From Typha latifolia (taxonomy: Eukaryota; Streptophyta; Magnoliopsida; Poales; Typhaceae): DNA of 64,000 bases. Positions 1 through 10,271 of this stretch are shown piece after piece; positions within the stretch are counted from its first letter, which is position 1, and every line of letters starts with the position of its first letter. The stretch covers positions 5,779,209 through 5,843,208 of the forward strand of contig CM034100.1 in assembly GCA_019914945.1 (NCBI GenBank). The letters run 5' to 3'. The position numbers and the translations under genes are program-made. The notes beneath the pieces were generated by a model. The model searched no databases, was not told the origin of the DNA, and saw nothing but the letters and a program-made list of their open reading frames with translations.

Positions 1-1016
1 GCATCTCCTCTAGCATGCGCAAGAGCAGTAGGTCCTATGGGCCTTGCCTTGCATTTGACTGGTCCCGCGGTCCATCCACTTTGATCTGCTAAGGTCACAT
101 ACGGAGGTCTCTAATTGATCTCTACCATGGTCTGGACTTCCCGCAACCAAATTTGAATCGATAGGGGCAAAATCATCTGCTAGCCTTTTTGACCTTGTGT
201 TCACATTAACGGTGTTTCAAGGTGGTCTAAGGTCCGACTTGCTCCAATACCATTGTAAGAACACCTTAACTTCAGGATCAAAATAGGAATTTAGACTCAC
301 AAAAATGAGGAAAGTCAAAATACCGAAGTGGCTTGTTCTAATGCACAATCAATTATAAAAGATTAGGGCAAAACTTTCTTGAGATATTCTAGAAGATCTA
401 CACATTGGAACCTTGCGAGATTTGTATATTGTAACTCTTCAAGAGAGCTTTCCAATGAATCCAATATCTCAATATTTGGATGGTTAGATCGGGAGATATT
501 GGGAGGTCAGGATGGACAGAACTGCAAGATTAGTTTCAAAACTAATTTTAGGGATCCACGGATAGAAGCACGAACTCCTAGGTATGGGATGAGGATGATA
601 TGCCAGCAATGACATGGAAGCACCGGAAATGATGATGATGATGGAAAGTTAAGGTAGGCGATGGTGAAGGTGGGTGGTTGTAGTTGGTAGAGAATGTGAT
701 AGCTTCGGACGGTGGGCCACTCCTTGAGTGTGGGGGGCACGGCTAGATGAAGGGGAAGTAGCGGTAGCGATGATGGCTCTAGGTAGTGCTAACCACAATA
801 TATATAGTGGCTACATAATTGACTCGTGTCAATCTAACTTGATTAAGTTAGAGTCTGACTAACCCAAAGCAAAGAGCAATGAGCAAATAACTAGTCCAAA
901 GAGTCTAAAATGAAATACAACTCAATAAGCAAATAACAATGCTAAAAATATAAAAGGATAACTCATTGGATAAAATATGAAGCCCCTTATCTCGACCTTG
1001 GGTGTTGAATCAAAGG
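1..1016 (-). mobile_element. 5' end of a minus-strand LTR retrotransposon (leader, PBS-like site, LTR part)
   Basis: On the minus strand an LTR-like sequence ends in TTACA near position 254. It is followed at once by a primer-binding-site-like stretch (ATGGTATTGGAGCAAG, about 253-238), a degenerate match to the initiator-tRNA-Met site. After it a short open frame runs from about 204 down to 10 and begins with residues NTRSKRLADDF, the style of a Ty3/gypsy gag start. A TATA-like run lies at 797-807. The other LTR boundary is not clear; it may lie near the hAT insertion at 1025 or beyond it. The rest of the element is outside the window. The class assignment is inference. Confidence 0.4.
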
Positions 1017-1024
1017 TCTCCAAG
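1017..1024. repeat. Target site duplication, left (TCTCCAAG)
   Basis: Eight bases identical to 2482-2489, on either side of the 1457-bp hAT element. Eight base pairs is the length hAT transposases produce. Confidence 0.85.
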
Positions 1025-2293
1025 TAGGGGTGGCAACTGGGTCGAGTTAGTCGGGTTCAGGTCTGGTCATATTGATACACTTAGTTAGAATATTTTCTTA
1101 TTGCATTAATTGTTTATTTTTATTAAAATAAAATTCCTCTTCACCGTCCTTCCACCTCTATAGTTGGTAAGATTTCTCCGAACTTCTAATCCCCTCGACT
1201 ATCGAGCCACCCCTCTTCTTTGGGATCTCGACCACTTCATTCCCTTCGTCTACTTCCCTTAATCACATCCACCATCCACCTTCATCTCCATACTCATCCA
1301 TAACCCTAACATCCACTCCATCCATCACCACCACCATCACCCACGTTATTCCATATTTTTGTCCCTTCTACAGTTCGAATCTGTAAAGGGCATAAATACG
1401 AAAGTTGTAGATCAGGAAGTTAAGGATCTAACACAATTAGTTTAGTAATTTTATGACTATAGAAGAATATCTGACGAATATTTTCCCACGATTGTGCGGA
1501 CTGATTCTTTTAATACATTTAGATCTTGAAGGAATAGTTGCGTAACTTACCTTTGGTTCTAGATCATATCACATATTCAGTACAAACACGAGAACGACTC
1601 ATTTATATTAACCTATTTACAAAATGAGATTAACCAATTTACAAGATTACTATAAAAACTTAATACAACAAGATTTAGAATATATACATCATATTTTAAT
1701 CAAACTAACAAAAAATATAAAACACATAACACTAATCTAGCAGAATTATTAACAATATTTAGTAACAAATCTACATCGGCTTCTAGCTGTGGAGGTGTTG
1801 TCGGAGATGGCGAAGCGGCGGTGAAGATCAAGGTGTCAGCGATAGCGAGGTTCTGGGAGTGGACCTCCATAGCGACGGAGTCTCATCTCTGGCTCCCATG
1901 ATGATGAGGCAAGAACACCTCGAGGCTAAGCTCCATTAGGTACTCGACACTGGAGGAGTTGTAGTATATATGAGAGTTGCTTCCATCGACAAGCACACAC
2001 CCGTCGTGGAGCAGCACCACCGAAGAGTGGTAAAGCTAGCGAGTTGTCGCCATGCTTGCATGTCGATAGGTGAGGGTGACGACATCGTCGTCCAGCAATG
2101 TTACTTGGTGGCATGAGGAGATCCAACGGTGTGAGGTGCTCGGGCGGCATGAGGAGATCCGACGACGTGAGGAGATTTAGGTGGCGTGAGAGGATCGGGC
2201 GATGTGATCGGGCATGGGTAAGGGGCTAAGGCAACGACAACACAATTGTAGTCTTGGCCTCTTGAGGAGTGGGGACTTAGGTCTTAGAGTTAG

Positions 2294-2335
<42 letters not shown>

Positions 2336-2481
2336 GGGTTGGCAGGTTAACCTGACTTGACTCGTATACTTTTATGAGTTAAATAGGTTAAGCTGGTCAG
2401 TGATATAAACCCAAACACAACCCAATTAATATCCGGGTTATCGTGTCGGGTTATTAGGTCGGGTTAATTTTACCACTCCTA
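1025..2481. mobile_element. Non-autonomous hAT-type DNA transposon, 1457 bp, with 8-bp target duplication
   Basis: The element starts TAGGGGTGGCAA and ends TTTTACCACTCCTA, imperfect terminal inverted repeats of the hAT type. It is bracketed by a perfect 8-bp direct repeat TCTCCAAG at 1017-1024 and 2482-2489. Its subterminal parts are rich in GGGT/GGTCGGGTT motifs. The centre (about 1770-2240) is GC-rich, unlike the flanks, and includes a degenerate tandem with GGCATGAGGAGATCC near 2111 and 2145. I find no transposase, so it must be mobilised in trans. The GC-rich core could be captured host DNA. Confidence 0.85.
2297..2332. repeat. (AT)n microsatellite
   Basis: About 36 bp of uninterrupted AT dinucleotides inside the hAT element, near its right end. 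Confidence 0.95.
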
Positions 2482-2489
2482 TCTCCAAG

Positions 2490-3202
2490 GTAACCATAGC
2501 TTGGTCTGAATCTAATCGTCATAGTTTAATTAGGTTTCTATTTTTTAATTAATAATACTAGGACTAATAGTTTATACATTTTAGGGAATATTACTAAAAC
2601 TTGAGAAGATATGAATAGTTGTAATGTTGCTTTCATAATTAAATTACCAAAGTGTCAGTTGTAATTTTGGTTTCATAGTTTATTGATAAGATTCTTTCTT
2701 GTTATTTTGATCTCGCAACTTATTGATAAAATCGCAACTTATTGACAAAATTGCAACTTATTATTTTAGTTTCGTAGTTTATTGACACCATTTATAATTA
2801 TTATTTGCATTTTAATAACCAAATGAGACGTATATTTAATGTGTTATACACACATTCTTGCTAGTTGTTTAAAATCTTATGTTCTTATGATTTGTGCTGA
2901 TATTTTTAAATTAATATAATTGCAAAGACCAGAAAGAGATATTCCACTAATTGTAGTGAAGATAAAAGGCATAAATTAAAGGAACAAAAGGTATGAATTA
3001 AAGGAACAACCAACTTAGACCCTTTTATCAAAGAAGAAGAGAAACTCTGATGATAAATTTCGAACCAGTCAGACCCCTCCATCAAGAAGAAGATTAATAA
3101 GGCCACAAAGAGATGTTTAAATTGTGAGAAAATATAGGGTCTTTAAATTGTGCTTGATTACTTTCCATTGCTATACAAGTAAAACAAAAGAGATGTTTAA
3201 AT
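2490..3202. other. AT-rich intergenic stretch, no gene seen
   Basis: The sequence is AT-rich. Between about 2655 and 2790 a phrase of the type GCAACTTATTGATAAAAT recurs several times, a weak degenerate tandem. I see no coding or RNA feature here. Confidence 0.6.
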
Positions 3203-4181
3203 TTGTTCACGATCAAGATTGCTTTCAAAATATCTTTCAAGTTTTTATTTGACTTTCCTTATGCCGCACATGACACACTACTCCTTCAAGAGGTAATTAA
3301 AGGGTGGAGGAGTGAATCAATATTTATTTATGAAAAATTTAAACTCCAATTAAAGGCAGTGAAAACTACTATAATTTTTGGATTACCTTTGAACGGTGAA
3401 AAGGTAGTCTTCAATATGAGCAATCCGAAGGGTAGAAAAGTGAATGATGAATTGTAAAAAATTCTTTTAATAAAACATACTTTATTTGTAGAACGGTAAT
3501 AACTAGAAAGCAAATAGAGATTGTGTTGGAGAAATTATCACCCTTGGACGATGAAGAGAGCGTCATTGATTTTATTAAAGTATATATTTTGTTAGTTTTC
3601 AGTATTGTTTTATTTTAGCATAGTAATTATATTTGCCCCTTGGAGCTTATTCCTTATATTAAAAACCTTCATTATATTTATAAATATAATTGGGGATTGG
3701 ATGTACATGAGTTACTCTTCCATTCCTTTCGATTGATAGTTGAGAAGGTCAACAAGACGGTGACCGGGAGTGTAGCAAATGAAGTGTACTTGACCGGATA
3801 TACCATTATATTGATAGTAATCATGATTATGTTGATGATTAGATTATAATTTTTTTACTTTGATTTTTTTAACTATCTTAACTTTCCTCGTCACATATTT
3901 GGTTCCTAGAGTATTGCCAAAATTTTGAAATCCAAGCTCCCTAACATGACTACCATAATATTTCGATAGGCTGGTGTTATGAAGTTCTAGAAGGATACTC
4001 TCTTAACTCTTATACATCAATTGAGTGCTAAGAAAGTAGTCTAATTTTAAAGTTATTTATTATATAGTTATTTAATTTTGTGTATGACATAATTATATAA
4101 CCTTTATCTTTTCCTCTCATTCACCTCACTAAAGAGGAAAAACAAATGGTTAAAGGATCGGATTATGGCTTAGGTGAAATT
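3203..4181 (+). pseudogene. Decayed ORF of a plant mobile-element type protein, unrecognised family
   Basis: Two open stretches (3203-3457 and about 3640-3830) plus intervening coding-like sequence read in one direction. They contain phrases such as FGLPLNGEKVVFN, SPLDDEESVIDF and YNWGLDVHELLF. These resemble the region of Ulp1-type or DUF1985-like plant transposon proteins that carries a G-L-P-x-x-G-E motif and a YNWG motif. That assignment is from pattern memory and is weak. The frame is broken by stops and is cut at 4181 by a solo LTR. Coding-like but degraded sequence may resume at 5519-5930. Confidence 0.35.
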
Positions 4182-4309
4182 TGTTAAGTTTTTATTTGTT
4201 GGCAATTGTGTACAAAATATACTAAGTATAATTTTTCATGTATATGAGCTTTACACAAGTCTAGAATATCTCTGGTTTGAAGAATTGCAAGATTATTGGA
4301 GAAAAGCCG

Positions 4310-4800
4310 TCGAGTTCACACCGCGTTCACAAACGTGTTCGAACGCGAAATCTGCGTTCACACAGACAGAGAGCCGCGTTCACAAACGCGTTCGAACGCA
4401 GTGCGTTCACAAACGCGTTCGAACGCAGTGCGTTCACAAACGCGTTCGAACGCAGTGCGTTCACAAACGCGTTCGAACGCAGTGCGTTCACAAACGCATT
4501 CGAACGCTGTTCACAAACGAGTTCGAACTCGAAATCTGCGTTCACACAGACAGAGAGCTGCATTCACAAACGAGTTCGAACGCGAAATCTGCATTCACAC
4601 AGACAGAGAGCCGCGTTCACAAACGCGTTCGAACGCGAAATCTGCGTTCACACAGACAGAGAGCCGCGTTCACAAATGTGTTCGAACGCGGGTGCTGCGT
4701 TCACACACGCACGAGAGCTGCGTTCACAAACGCGTTCGAACGCAACCTCGAAGAATTCAAGCGGTCGCGTTCGAACGCACTCGAGCCCGTTCGAACGCAC
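4310..4800. repeat. TTCGAA palindrome array in U3 (27-bp and 53-bp modules)
   Basis: A run of near-identical 27-bp units built on GCGTTCACAAACGCGTTCG lies around 4378-4505. It is flanked by 53-bp units that insert an AAATCTGCGTTCACACAGAC-type segment between palindromes. I count about 13 TTCGAA cores; most sit in the perfect 12-bp palindrome GCGTTCGAACGC. Because 27 is divisible by 3, all three forward frames stay open and spell 9-residue repeats. These frames are not genes. The block lies upstream of the LTR TATA box, where enhancers of LTR elements lie. Confidence 0.93.
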
Positions 4801-4830
4801 CAACAAAGTTTAAGAATATTGGACTTTCGT

Positions 4831-5045
4831 GAGTACGGATAAGACTCGGATTTGGCTCTATCTTGAAGATCGTGAGTATGGATAAGATTTGGATTTGGCT
4901 ATATCTTGAAGATCGTGAGTATGGATAAGATTTGGATTTGGCTCTATCTTGTACTTTCGTGAGTACGGATAAGATTATGATTTGGCTCTATCTTGTACTT
5001 TCGTAAGTACGGATAATATTTGGATTTAGCTCTATCTTGGAGATG
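4831..5045. repeat. 43-44-bp tandem repeat, five copies, upstream of LTR TATA box
   Basis: Units starting GAGTACGGATAAGA or close variants begin at 4831, 4874, 4917, 4961 and about 5005. Each ends in a TTTGGCTCTATCTTG-type phrase. The other three LTRs of the family carry a single copy at this place, so the expansion is specific to this LTR. ATATATAAGG follows directly. Confidence 0.9.
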
Positions 5046-5523
5046 ATATATAAGGATTGTGAAACCCTATCTCTAGTGGGGTTAAAGAAGCATTATTGAA
5101 GGAGACTTCTTGAGGCTACATCGGTTCTTCAACTAACAAGGCTCTTCTCATCTACAAATCTTAATATTTCGCCTTAAGGGCTATCTAGACAAAAGATCAA
5201 TCTCGAGGGTTACTGAGATTGGACTTCAATCACGAGAAGCGGTGAATCGTGGGTTCTAGCGAGCAAGACTAAGAGGAACAAAGTCGTTTGGATCGACGGG
5301 TTGTTTTGAGAGTCAGTCTTGTAACTGCTACTATTCTAGTGATTGGTTTTGATCCGAGTTTGGATCCGTGGTTTTTTCCCATTTGGGTTTTTCCACGTTA
5401 AAATCTTGGCGTTCATCTCTACTTTCGTTTTTAATGTTTCTTCCGACTTTTACTTAAGCGAACGAGTGAGATCATTGCCTAGTGTTTAGATACATACTTG
5501 TGTCTAAATGTTTTTTCAAAATT

Positions 5524-5941
5524 CTATTAAGAATAAAATTTATACATGTTAAGAAAAGAAAAAGACTCATCTAGGCATATATTAAATTGCATATTGATTT
5601 GTTTGTATTAGATTATCAACAAGTTTATACATATGCAAAATTTATTTTCTTTAAGAGGAATCAAAGTTAGGAACATTGTTTTGTAACTCAAAGCCAAGTT
5701 TTACAAACTCATAGAAGGACATTCCGACGAAAATAGAATATGATGTAAGGTTGAAGTACTTTCTTCTTACGGAGATCACAAAATTTTTACTTAATGGATA
5801 ATGATGATGTTTGTATGAATGTTCAAAGTGTGCTTATTGTATGCTAGATTGATTAGCATGTTATACGCTAAATTTGATTCCTTATGATGTTGACGAGCTA
5901 TTTATTAATGATGTAGAGCATTAGTGGAAGAAAAAATTTAT
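5524..5941. pseudogene. Possible continuation of the decayed ORF beyond solo LTR 1
   Basis: AT-rich sequence with short plus-strand frames broken by many stops. Because the LTR at 4182-5518 is a clean insertion with a target duplication, this stretch was originally contiguous with 4181. I cannot assign a domain. Confidence 0.25.
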
Positions 5942-6306
5942 GGTTAAATATATTTTACAACCTTGTATTTATGCTTAAAATCACTTTATCTCATATACTT
6001 TAAAAAGTCTCAAACTAATCCCTACACTTATAACTAAAGTGGGACTTTAGTTTTTCTATCAAATTTAACTTAGCGTCATGGCTATATTAGTCATCTATGG
6101 GTATTATCTTAAAATGTTGCGTATCTTGTCTAACAAACATAATGAGGTTTATTTTCATTATTTTGACACCGTTTAGTTAAGTTTAACGAGAAAACTAACG
6201 GTATTATTTTAATCATAAATATATAGATTAGTTTATGACTTTTTGAAGTACAAGAGGGTAAAGTAATTTTGAGTATAAATATAGGATGGTAAACTATATT
6301 TAATCA
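5942..6306. mobile_element. MITE with long terminal inverted repeats, about 365 bp
   Basis: The first about 90 bases (from GGTTAAATATATTTTAC onward) are matched by the reverse complement of the last about 90 (ending GGTAAACTATATTTAATC) with scattered mismatches. The arms cover phrases such as CTTGTATTTATGCTTAAAAT and its inverted partner. A-rich flanks around AAAAATTTA and AAAAAATTA could be a degraded 9-bp target duplication. There is no coding capacity. The superfamily is uncertain; a Mutator-like origin would fit a 9-bp duplication. Confidence 0.75.
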
Positions 6307-6365
6307 AAAAAATTATAAATGTAACAATAGGATATGATAACATTATTTACATAGAATTCTACTTC

Positions 6366-7404
6366 TATTAGGTTTTTAATTGTTGGCAATTGTGTACAAA
6401 ATATTCTAAGTGTATTTTTACATGTATATGAGCTTTATACAAGTCTAGAAATATCTCTGATTTAAAGAATTGCAAAATTATTGAAGAAAAGTTGTTGAGT
6501 TCACACCGCATTCACAAACACGTTCGAACGCGGTGCGTTCACAAACACGTTCGAACGCGTGTAGTGCGTTCACACAGACCGAGAGCTGCGTTCACAAACG
6601 TGTTCGAACGCGGGTACTTGCGTTCACACAAACCGAGAGCTGCGTTCACAAACGCGTTCGAACGCGGGTCCGTTCACACAGATTGAGAGCTGTATTCACA
6701 AACGCGTTCGAACATGGGTACATGCGTTCACACAGACCGAGAGCTGCATTCACAAACGCGTTCGAACGCAACTTGAAGAATTCAAGTTCTCGCGTTCGAA
6801 CGCACTCGGGCCCGTTTGAACGCACTTGAGATCATGTCAGGCTGTTTGAACGCACCCGGGCCGCGTTCGAACGCACCAACGAAGTTTGAAAATATTGGAT
6901 TCTCGTGAGTTCATATAAGATTTGGATTTGGCTCTATCTTGGAGATCATATATAAGAATTGTGATACCCTATCTCAAGGGTGGTTGAAGAAGCATTATTG
7001 AAGGAGACTTCTTGAGGCTACATCGGTTCTTCAACTAACAATGTTCCACTCATCTACAAAAGTTAATCTTTCATCTTAAGGGCTATCTAGACGAAAGATA
7101 AATCTCGAGGGCTACTGAGGTTGGACATCAATCACGAGAAGCAATGAATCATGGGTTCTAGCGAGCAAGACTAAGAGGAACAAAGTCGTTTGGATCGACG
7201 GGTTGTTTTGTGAGTCAGTCTTGTAACTGCTACTATCATAGTGATTGGTTTTGATCTAAGTTTGGATCCGTGGTTTTTTCCCGTTAAAATCTTGGCGTTC
7301 ATCTCTGCTTTCGTTCTTAATATTTCTTCGGACTTTTACTTAAGCGAACAAGTGATATTATTGCCTAGTATTTAGATGCATACTTGTGTCTAGGAGTTTT
7401 TTCA
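6366..7404 (+). mobile_element. Solo LTR 2 of the SIRE-type Copia family, 1039 bp
   Basis: It begins TATTAGGTTTTTAATTG (TG decayed to TA) and ends GTTTTTTCA. The 5-bp flanks are ACTTC (6361-6365) and ACTTT (7405-7409), one transition apart. About eight TTCGAA palindrome cores lie at 6518-6880, and a TATA box ATATATAAG at about 6947. The 43-44-bp unit is single here. No internal region is attached. Confidence 0.88.
6518..6885. repeat. TTCGAA palindrome array in solo LTR 2
   Basis: Palindrome cores alternate with a 50-55-bp segment that contains GCGTTCACACAGACCGAGAG. Spacings differ from those in solo LTR 1, and some cores are decayed (for example TTTGAA at about 6816 and 6846). Confidence 0.9.
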
Positions 7405-7409
7405 ACTTT

Positions 7410-7999
7410 CATAACTTGATCTTGTAGTTGAAGAGTTTGTATATATTAATATTCTGATATCTTGGAAGCAAATGTGACTAGATTTACTGTAGAATAATTA
7501 TTTGATGATCAATAGTTCCCAAGTGCAAATAATTTTTTAAATAACTTAAATCGTGCACTATCAAACATAGATTTTAGTACTGACTAGTTAGGAAATAGTG
7601 AACATCATTTACACATAATGCATTAGTAAGGAATATCTATGAAATATTAAAGCTTGAAAGTTCCTAGAGTCCTAACATTTTGGATAATAACTTTATGTGG
7701 AAGAACATGTATGTAAGAGGACAATTTAAGGAAAAGATCACAAGCAACGCTCAGTTTATTCATGACAGATGATGTGCAGAATAGATCTTATCTTATGAAA
7801 GGCACTTTCGGATTACGGATTATATTATGTATTAGAGTATTATATTTTGTTTCTATAAATTTCATTACATACATGTGGAATTAGCTATTTACCTGCCGAA
7901 TCTATAATGTAATTTTGGATTTTGTTATTTATCTCTAAGTTAATTAAAATATTCACCTAAGTTAAGAACTATGTTTACAGTTTTAATATCAGGTACATT
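7410..7999. other. AT-rich stretch, no gene seen
   Basis: No open frame of note and no repeat structure that I can define. Confidence 0.5.
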
Positions 8000-9260
8000 A
8001 TAAAAATGACCCCAAACAACATGAAAGAGAGATAATACTACATGGTACAGGACTACAGGCTGATAGCATTGTGTATGGTCGCCTATAAGGTAATCGCCAA
8101 GATGCTCGTGGCAAACCTTCCTAAATTGGTTGGTTTGGAGGATGCAACATTCATAGTTAGCCAGAGCATCATTGATATCACTTAGGCAGTGTAGGAGGTT
8201 GCTCATTCGATGACCTATGACATAGGTAACTCGTTGGCAATGATAGTAAAGATGGATAAATGCTATGATCGAGTGAGTTAGAAGGCAGTGATGGGCATGC
8301 TCATGCACATGGGATTTTCGACAGTGTGGTATACCTAGATCGGGCCTGCATAATGTCATCGATGTCTACAATTCTTGTCAACAAAAAAACATCCAAGTAT
8401 CATGCCACACCATGGACTCCGATAAGAGGATCTTCTCTCGTTGTACCTCTTCATCCTAGTTTCTCAACTCCTCTTGGGGTTACTAAACGACAAAAACAGC
8501 CTTGAAAACTTGATAGTGAAGGTATTGTATCCTAGATATATAATTTTTTAAGAGTCTAAGTACTGCACGGGCCACCAAAACCAATGAGGATTGCTTGTTG
8601 TCCTGCCTAGAATGCTACTCGAGTCTCTTCACCAGAAGGTGAACTTTGCGAAGTTTTTCCTCCCTAACTGGTTGGGGCTAGATTGTTCAAGGATGCTGCT
8701 TAAAATGCTTGGGCTATGAGAGATGGTCATGCCTTTCGTTTACTAAGGAATTTTCATCTCGGGTTAGAGAGTTAAAATCAAGGAACAAAAGTATTTGATT
8801 GTTAAGGTCAAAAAGAAGTTAGTGGGTTGGAAGCAACATTTCCTCTCCTTGGCTGGCAGGCCCATCTTGGTTGAATGCCACTCTGATGGCCATCCCTACT
8901 TACTAACTAAGTAGCACAACGATCTTGGATAATCTTGAGTATAAGGCTATATATTTATCTGAGCTAAAGGAGATAGAAGGTGACTCCACTTGGTAAAATG
9001 GGATGCACTAACCAAGCTTAGGGAATATGGTGGCCTAGCGATTCACCGACTTGACTTGGCCAAGTAAATGGTGCTAATGAACCCTAGGTGAGAATACTTC
9101 ATTGCAATTAGGGAAGCTTGGATCCTTGGGCAACCAAGATCCATACATCTGCATTTTTGTTGTGGTAAAGCATCAATGTTATGGTGACCAAGCTTAAGAG
9201 GGATGCATGAAGCTCATAGGCAATGGGTGCACTACCAAAGCAACGCCAGAGCTATGGTTA
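8000..9260 (+). mobile_element. LINE (non-LTR retrotransposon) relic, part 1: reverse transcriptase region
   Basis: Reading from 8051 in one frame gives RLIALCMVAYKVIAKMLVANL, then MIVKMDKCYDRVS followed by a stop where Trp is usual. This is the plant LINE reverse-transcriptase block that normally reads L-D-M-S-K-A-Y-D-R-V-E-W. A degraded G-L-R-x-G-D-P-L-S block follows near 8420. Still further on are LVGWKQHFLSLAGRPILVE (about 8818) and KLREYGGLAIHRL (about 9016), both typical of the region after the RT. Many TAG/TAA stops show that it is dead. The sequence is interrupted at 9260 by the Copia element and resumes at 19349. Confidence 0.85.
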
Positions 9261-10207
9261 TGTTAGATTTTTAATTGTTGGCAATTGTGTACAAAATATT
9301 CTAAGTGTATTTTTACATATATATGAGCTTTATACAAGTCTAGAATATCTTTGGTTTGAAGAATTGCAAGATTATTAGAGAAAAGCTGTTGAGTTCACAC
9401 CGCGTTCACAAACGCGTTCGAACGCGAGTCTAGAATATCTCTGGTTTGAAGAATTGCAAGATTATTGAAGAAAAGCTGTTGAGTTCACACCGCGTTCACA
9501 AACGCGTTCGAACGCGTTCGAACGCGGGTACTTGCGTTCATACAGACCGAGAGCAACGTTCACAAATGCGTTCGAACGCAACTTGAAGAATTCAAGCTGT
9601 CGCGTTCGAACGCACCTGAGATCAAGTCAAGCTGTTCGAATGCACTTGGGCCGCGTTCGAACGCACCAACGAAGTTTGAAAATATTGGATTCTCGTGAGT
9701 TCGGATAGGACATGGATTTGACTTTATCTTGGAGATCATATATAAGAATTGTGATGCCCTATCTCAAGGGTGGTTGAAGAAGCATTATTGAAGGAGACTT
9801 CTTGAGGCTACATCGGTTCTTCAACTAACAAGGTTCCACTCATCTACAAAAGTTAATCTTTCGTCTTAAGGGTTATCTAGACGAAATCAATCTCGAGGGC
9901 TACTGAGGTTGGACATCAATCACGAGAAGCAGTGAATCATGGGTTCTAGCGAGCAAGGCTGAGAGGAAAAAAATCGTTTGGATCGACGGGTTGTTTTGTG
10001 AGTCAGTCTTATAATTGCTACTATCATAGTGATTGGTTTTAATCCGAGTTTGGATACGTGGTTTTTTCCCGTTTGGATTTTTCCACGTTAAAATCTTGGT
10101 GTTCATCTCTGCTTTCGTTCTTAATATTTCTACGAATTTTTACTTAAGCGAACGAGTGATATCATTTCGTAATATTTAGATACATATTTGTATCTAGGGG
10201 TTTTTCA
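9261..10207 (+). repeat. 5' LTR of the SIRE-type element, 947 bp
   Basis: Begins TGTTAGATTTTTAATTG and ends GGGGTTTTTCA, next to the PBS. It contains an internal tandem duplication: about 90 bp from GTCTAGAATATCT at 9337 to the palindrome at about 9423 recur at 9428-9513. About seven TTCGAA cores lie between 9415 and 9660, including two overlapping palindromes at 9504-9523. The TATA box ATATATAAG is at about 9740. Confidence 0.92.
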
Positions 10208-10209
10208 AT

Positions 10210-10221
10210 TGGTATCAGAGT
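10210..10221 (+). promoter_or_regulatory. Primer binding site, initiator tRNA-Met type
   Basis: TGGTATCAGAGT begins three bases after the LTR end. It is complementary to the 3' end of plant initiator tRNA-Met, with one mismatch at the last base (canonical TGGTATCAGAGC). Confidence 0.92.
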
Positions 10222-10271
10222 AGGTTCTCTTACCCTTTGAGAGAGATCAGATAGGCATAGATTTTCATAGA

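Larger units (their letters stand above)
4182..5518 (+). mobile_element. Solo LTR 1 of the SIRE-type Copia family, 1337 bp
   Basis: It starts TGTTAAGTTTTTA and ends GTTTTTTCA. An exact 5-bp target duplication AAATT flanks it (4177-4181 and 5519-5523). It matches the LTRs of the full element at 9261-19348 in start, end, TATA context (ATATATAAGG near 5045) and downstream leader, but has no internal region, so it is the product of LTR-LTR recombination. It is the longest copy here because two blocks in its U3 are expanded: the 27/53-bp TTCGAA modules (4310-4800) and a 43-44-bp unit present five times (4831-5045). Confidence 0.92.

Noticed and set aside
4310..4800. CRISPR-like look of regularly spaced repeats
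   Set aside because: Units are adjacent or separated by other repeats rather than unique spacers. They lie in a plant LTR with a target duplication and without cas genes.
4378..4800. TTCGAA cores as heat-shock elements, as known for ONSEN-type Copia LTRs
   Set aside because: A heat-shock element needs TTC and GAA separated by two bases (TTCnnGAA). Here they abut with no gap, so I do not claim heat response.
4174..4842. Overlapping plus-strand frames of 178-222 codons with 9-residue repeats, and similar frames at 6492-6829 and 18458-18757
   Set aside because: They exist in several frames at once because the tandem unit is 27 bp, divisible by three, and has no stop. They start inside LTR sequence and have no protein-like composition outside the repeat.
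7940..8359. Minus-strand frame of 139 codons
   Set aside because: It is the antisense shadow of the LINE reverse-transcriptase region, which reads recognisably on the plus strand.
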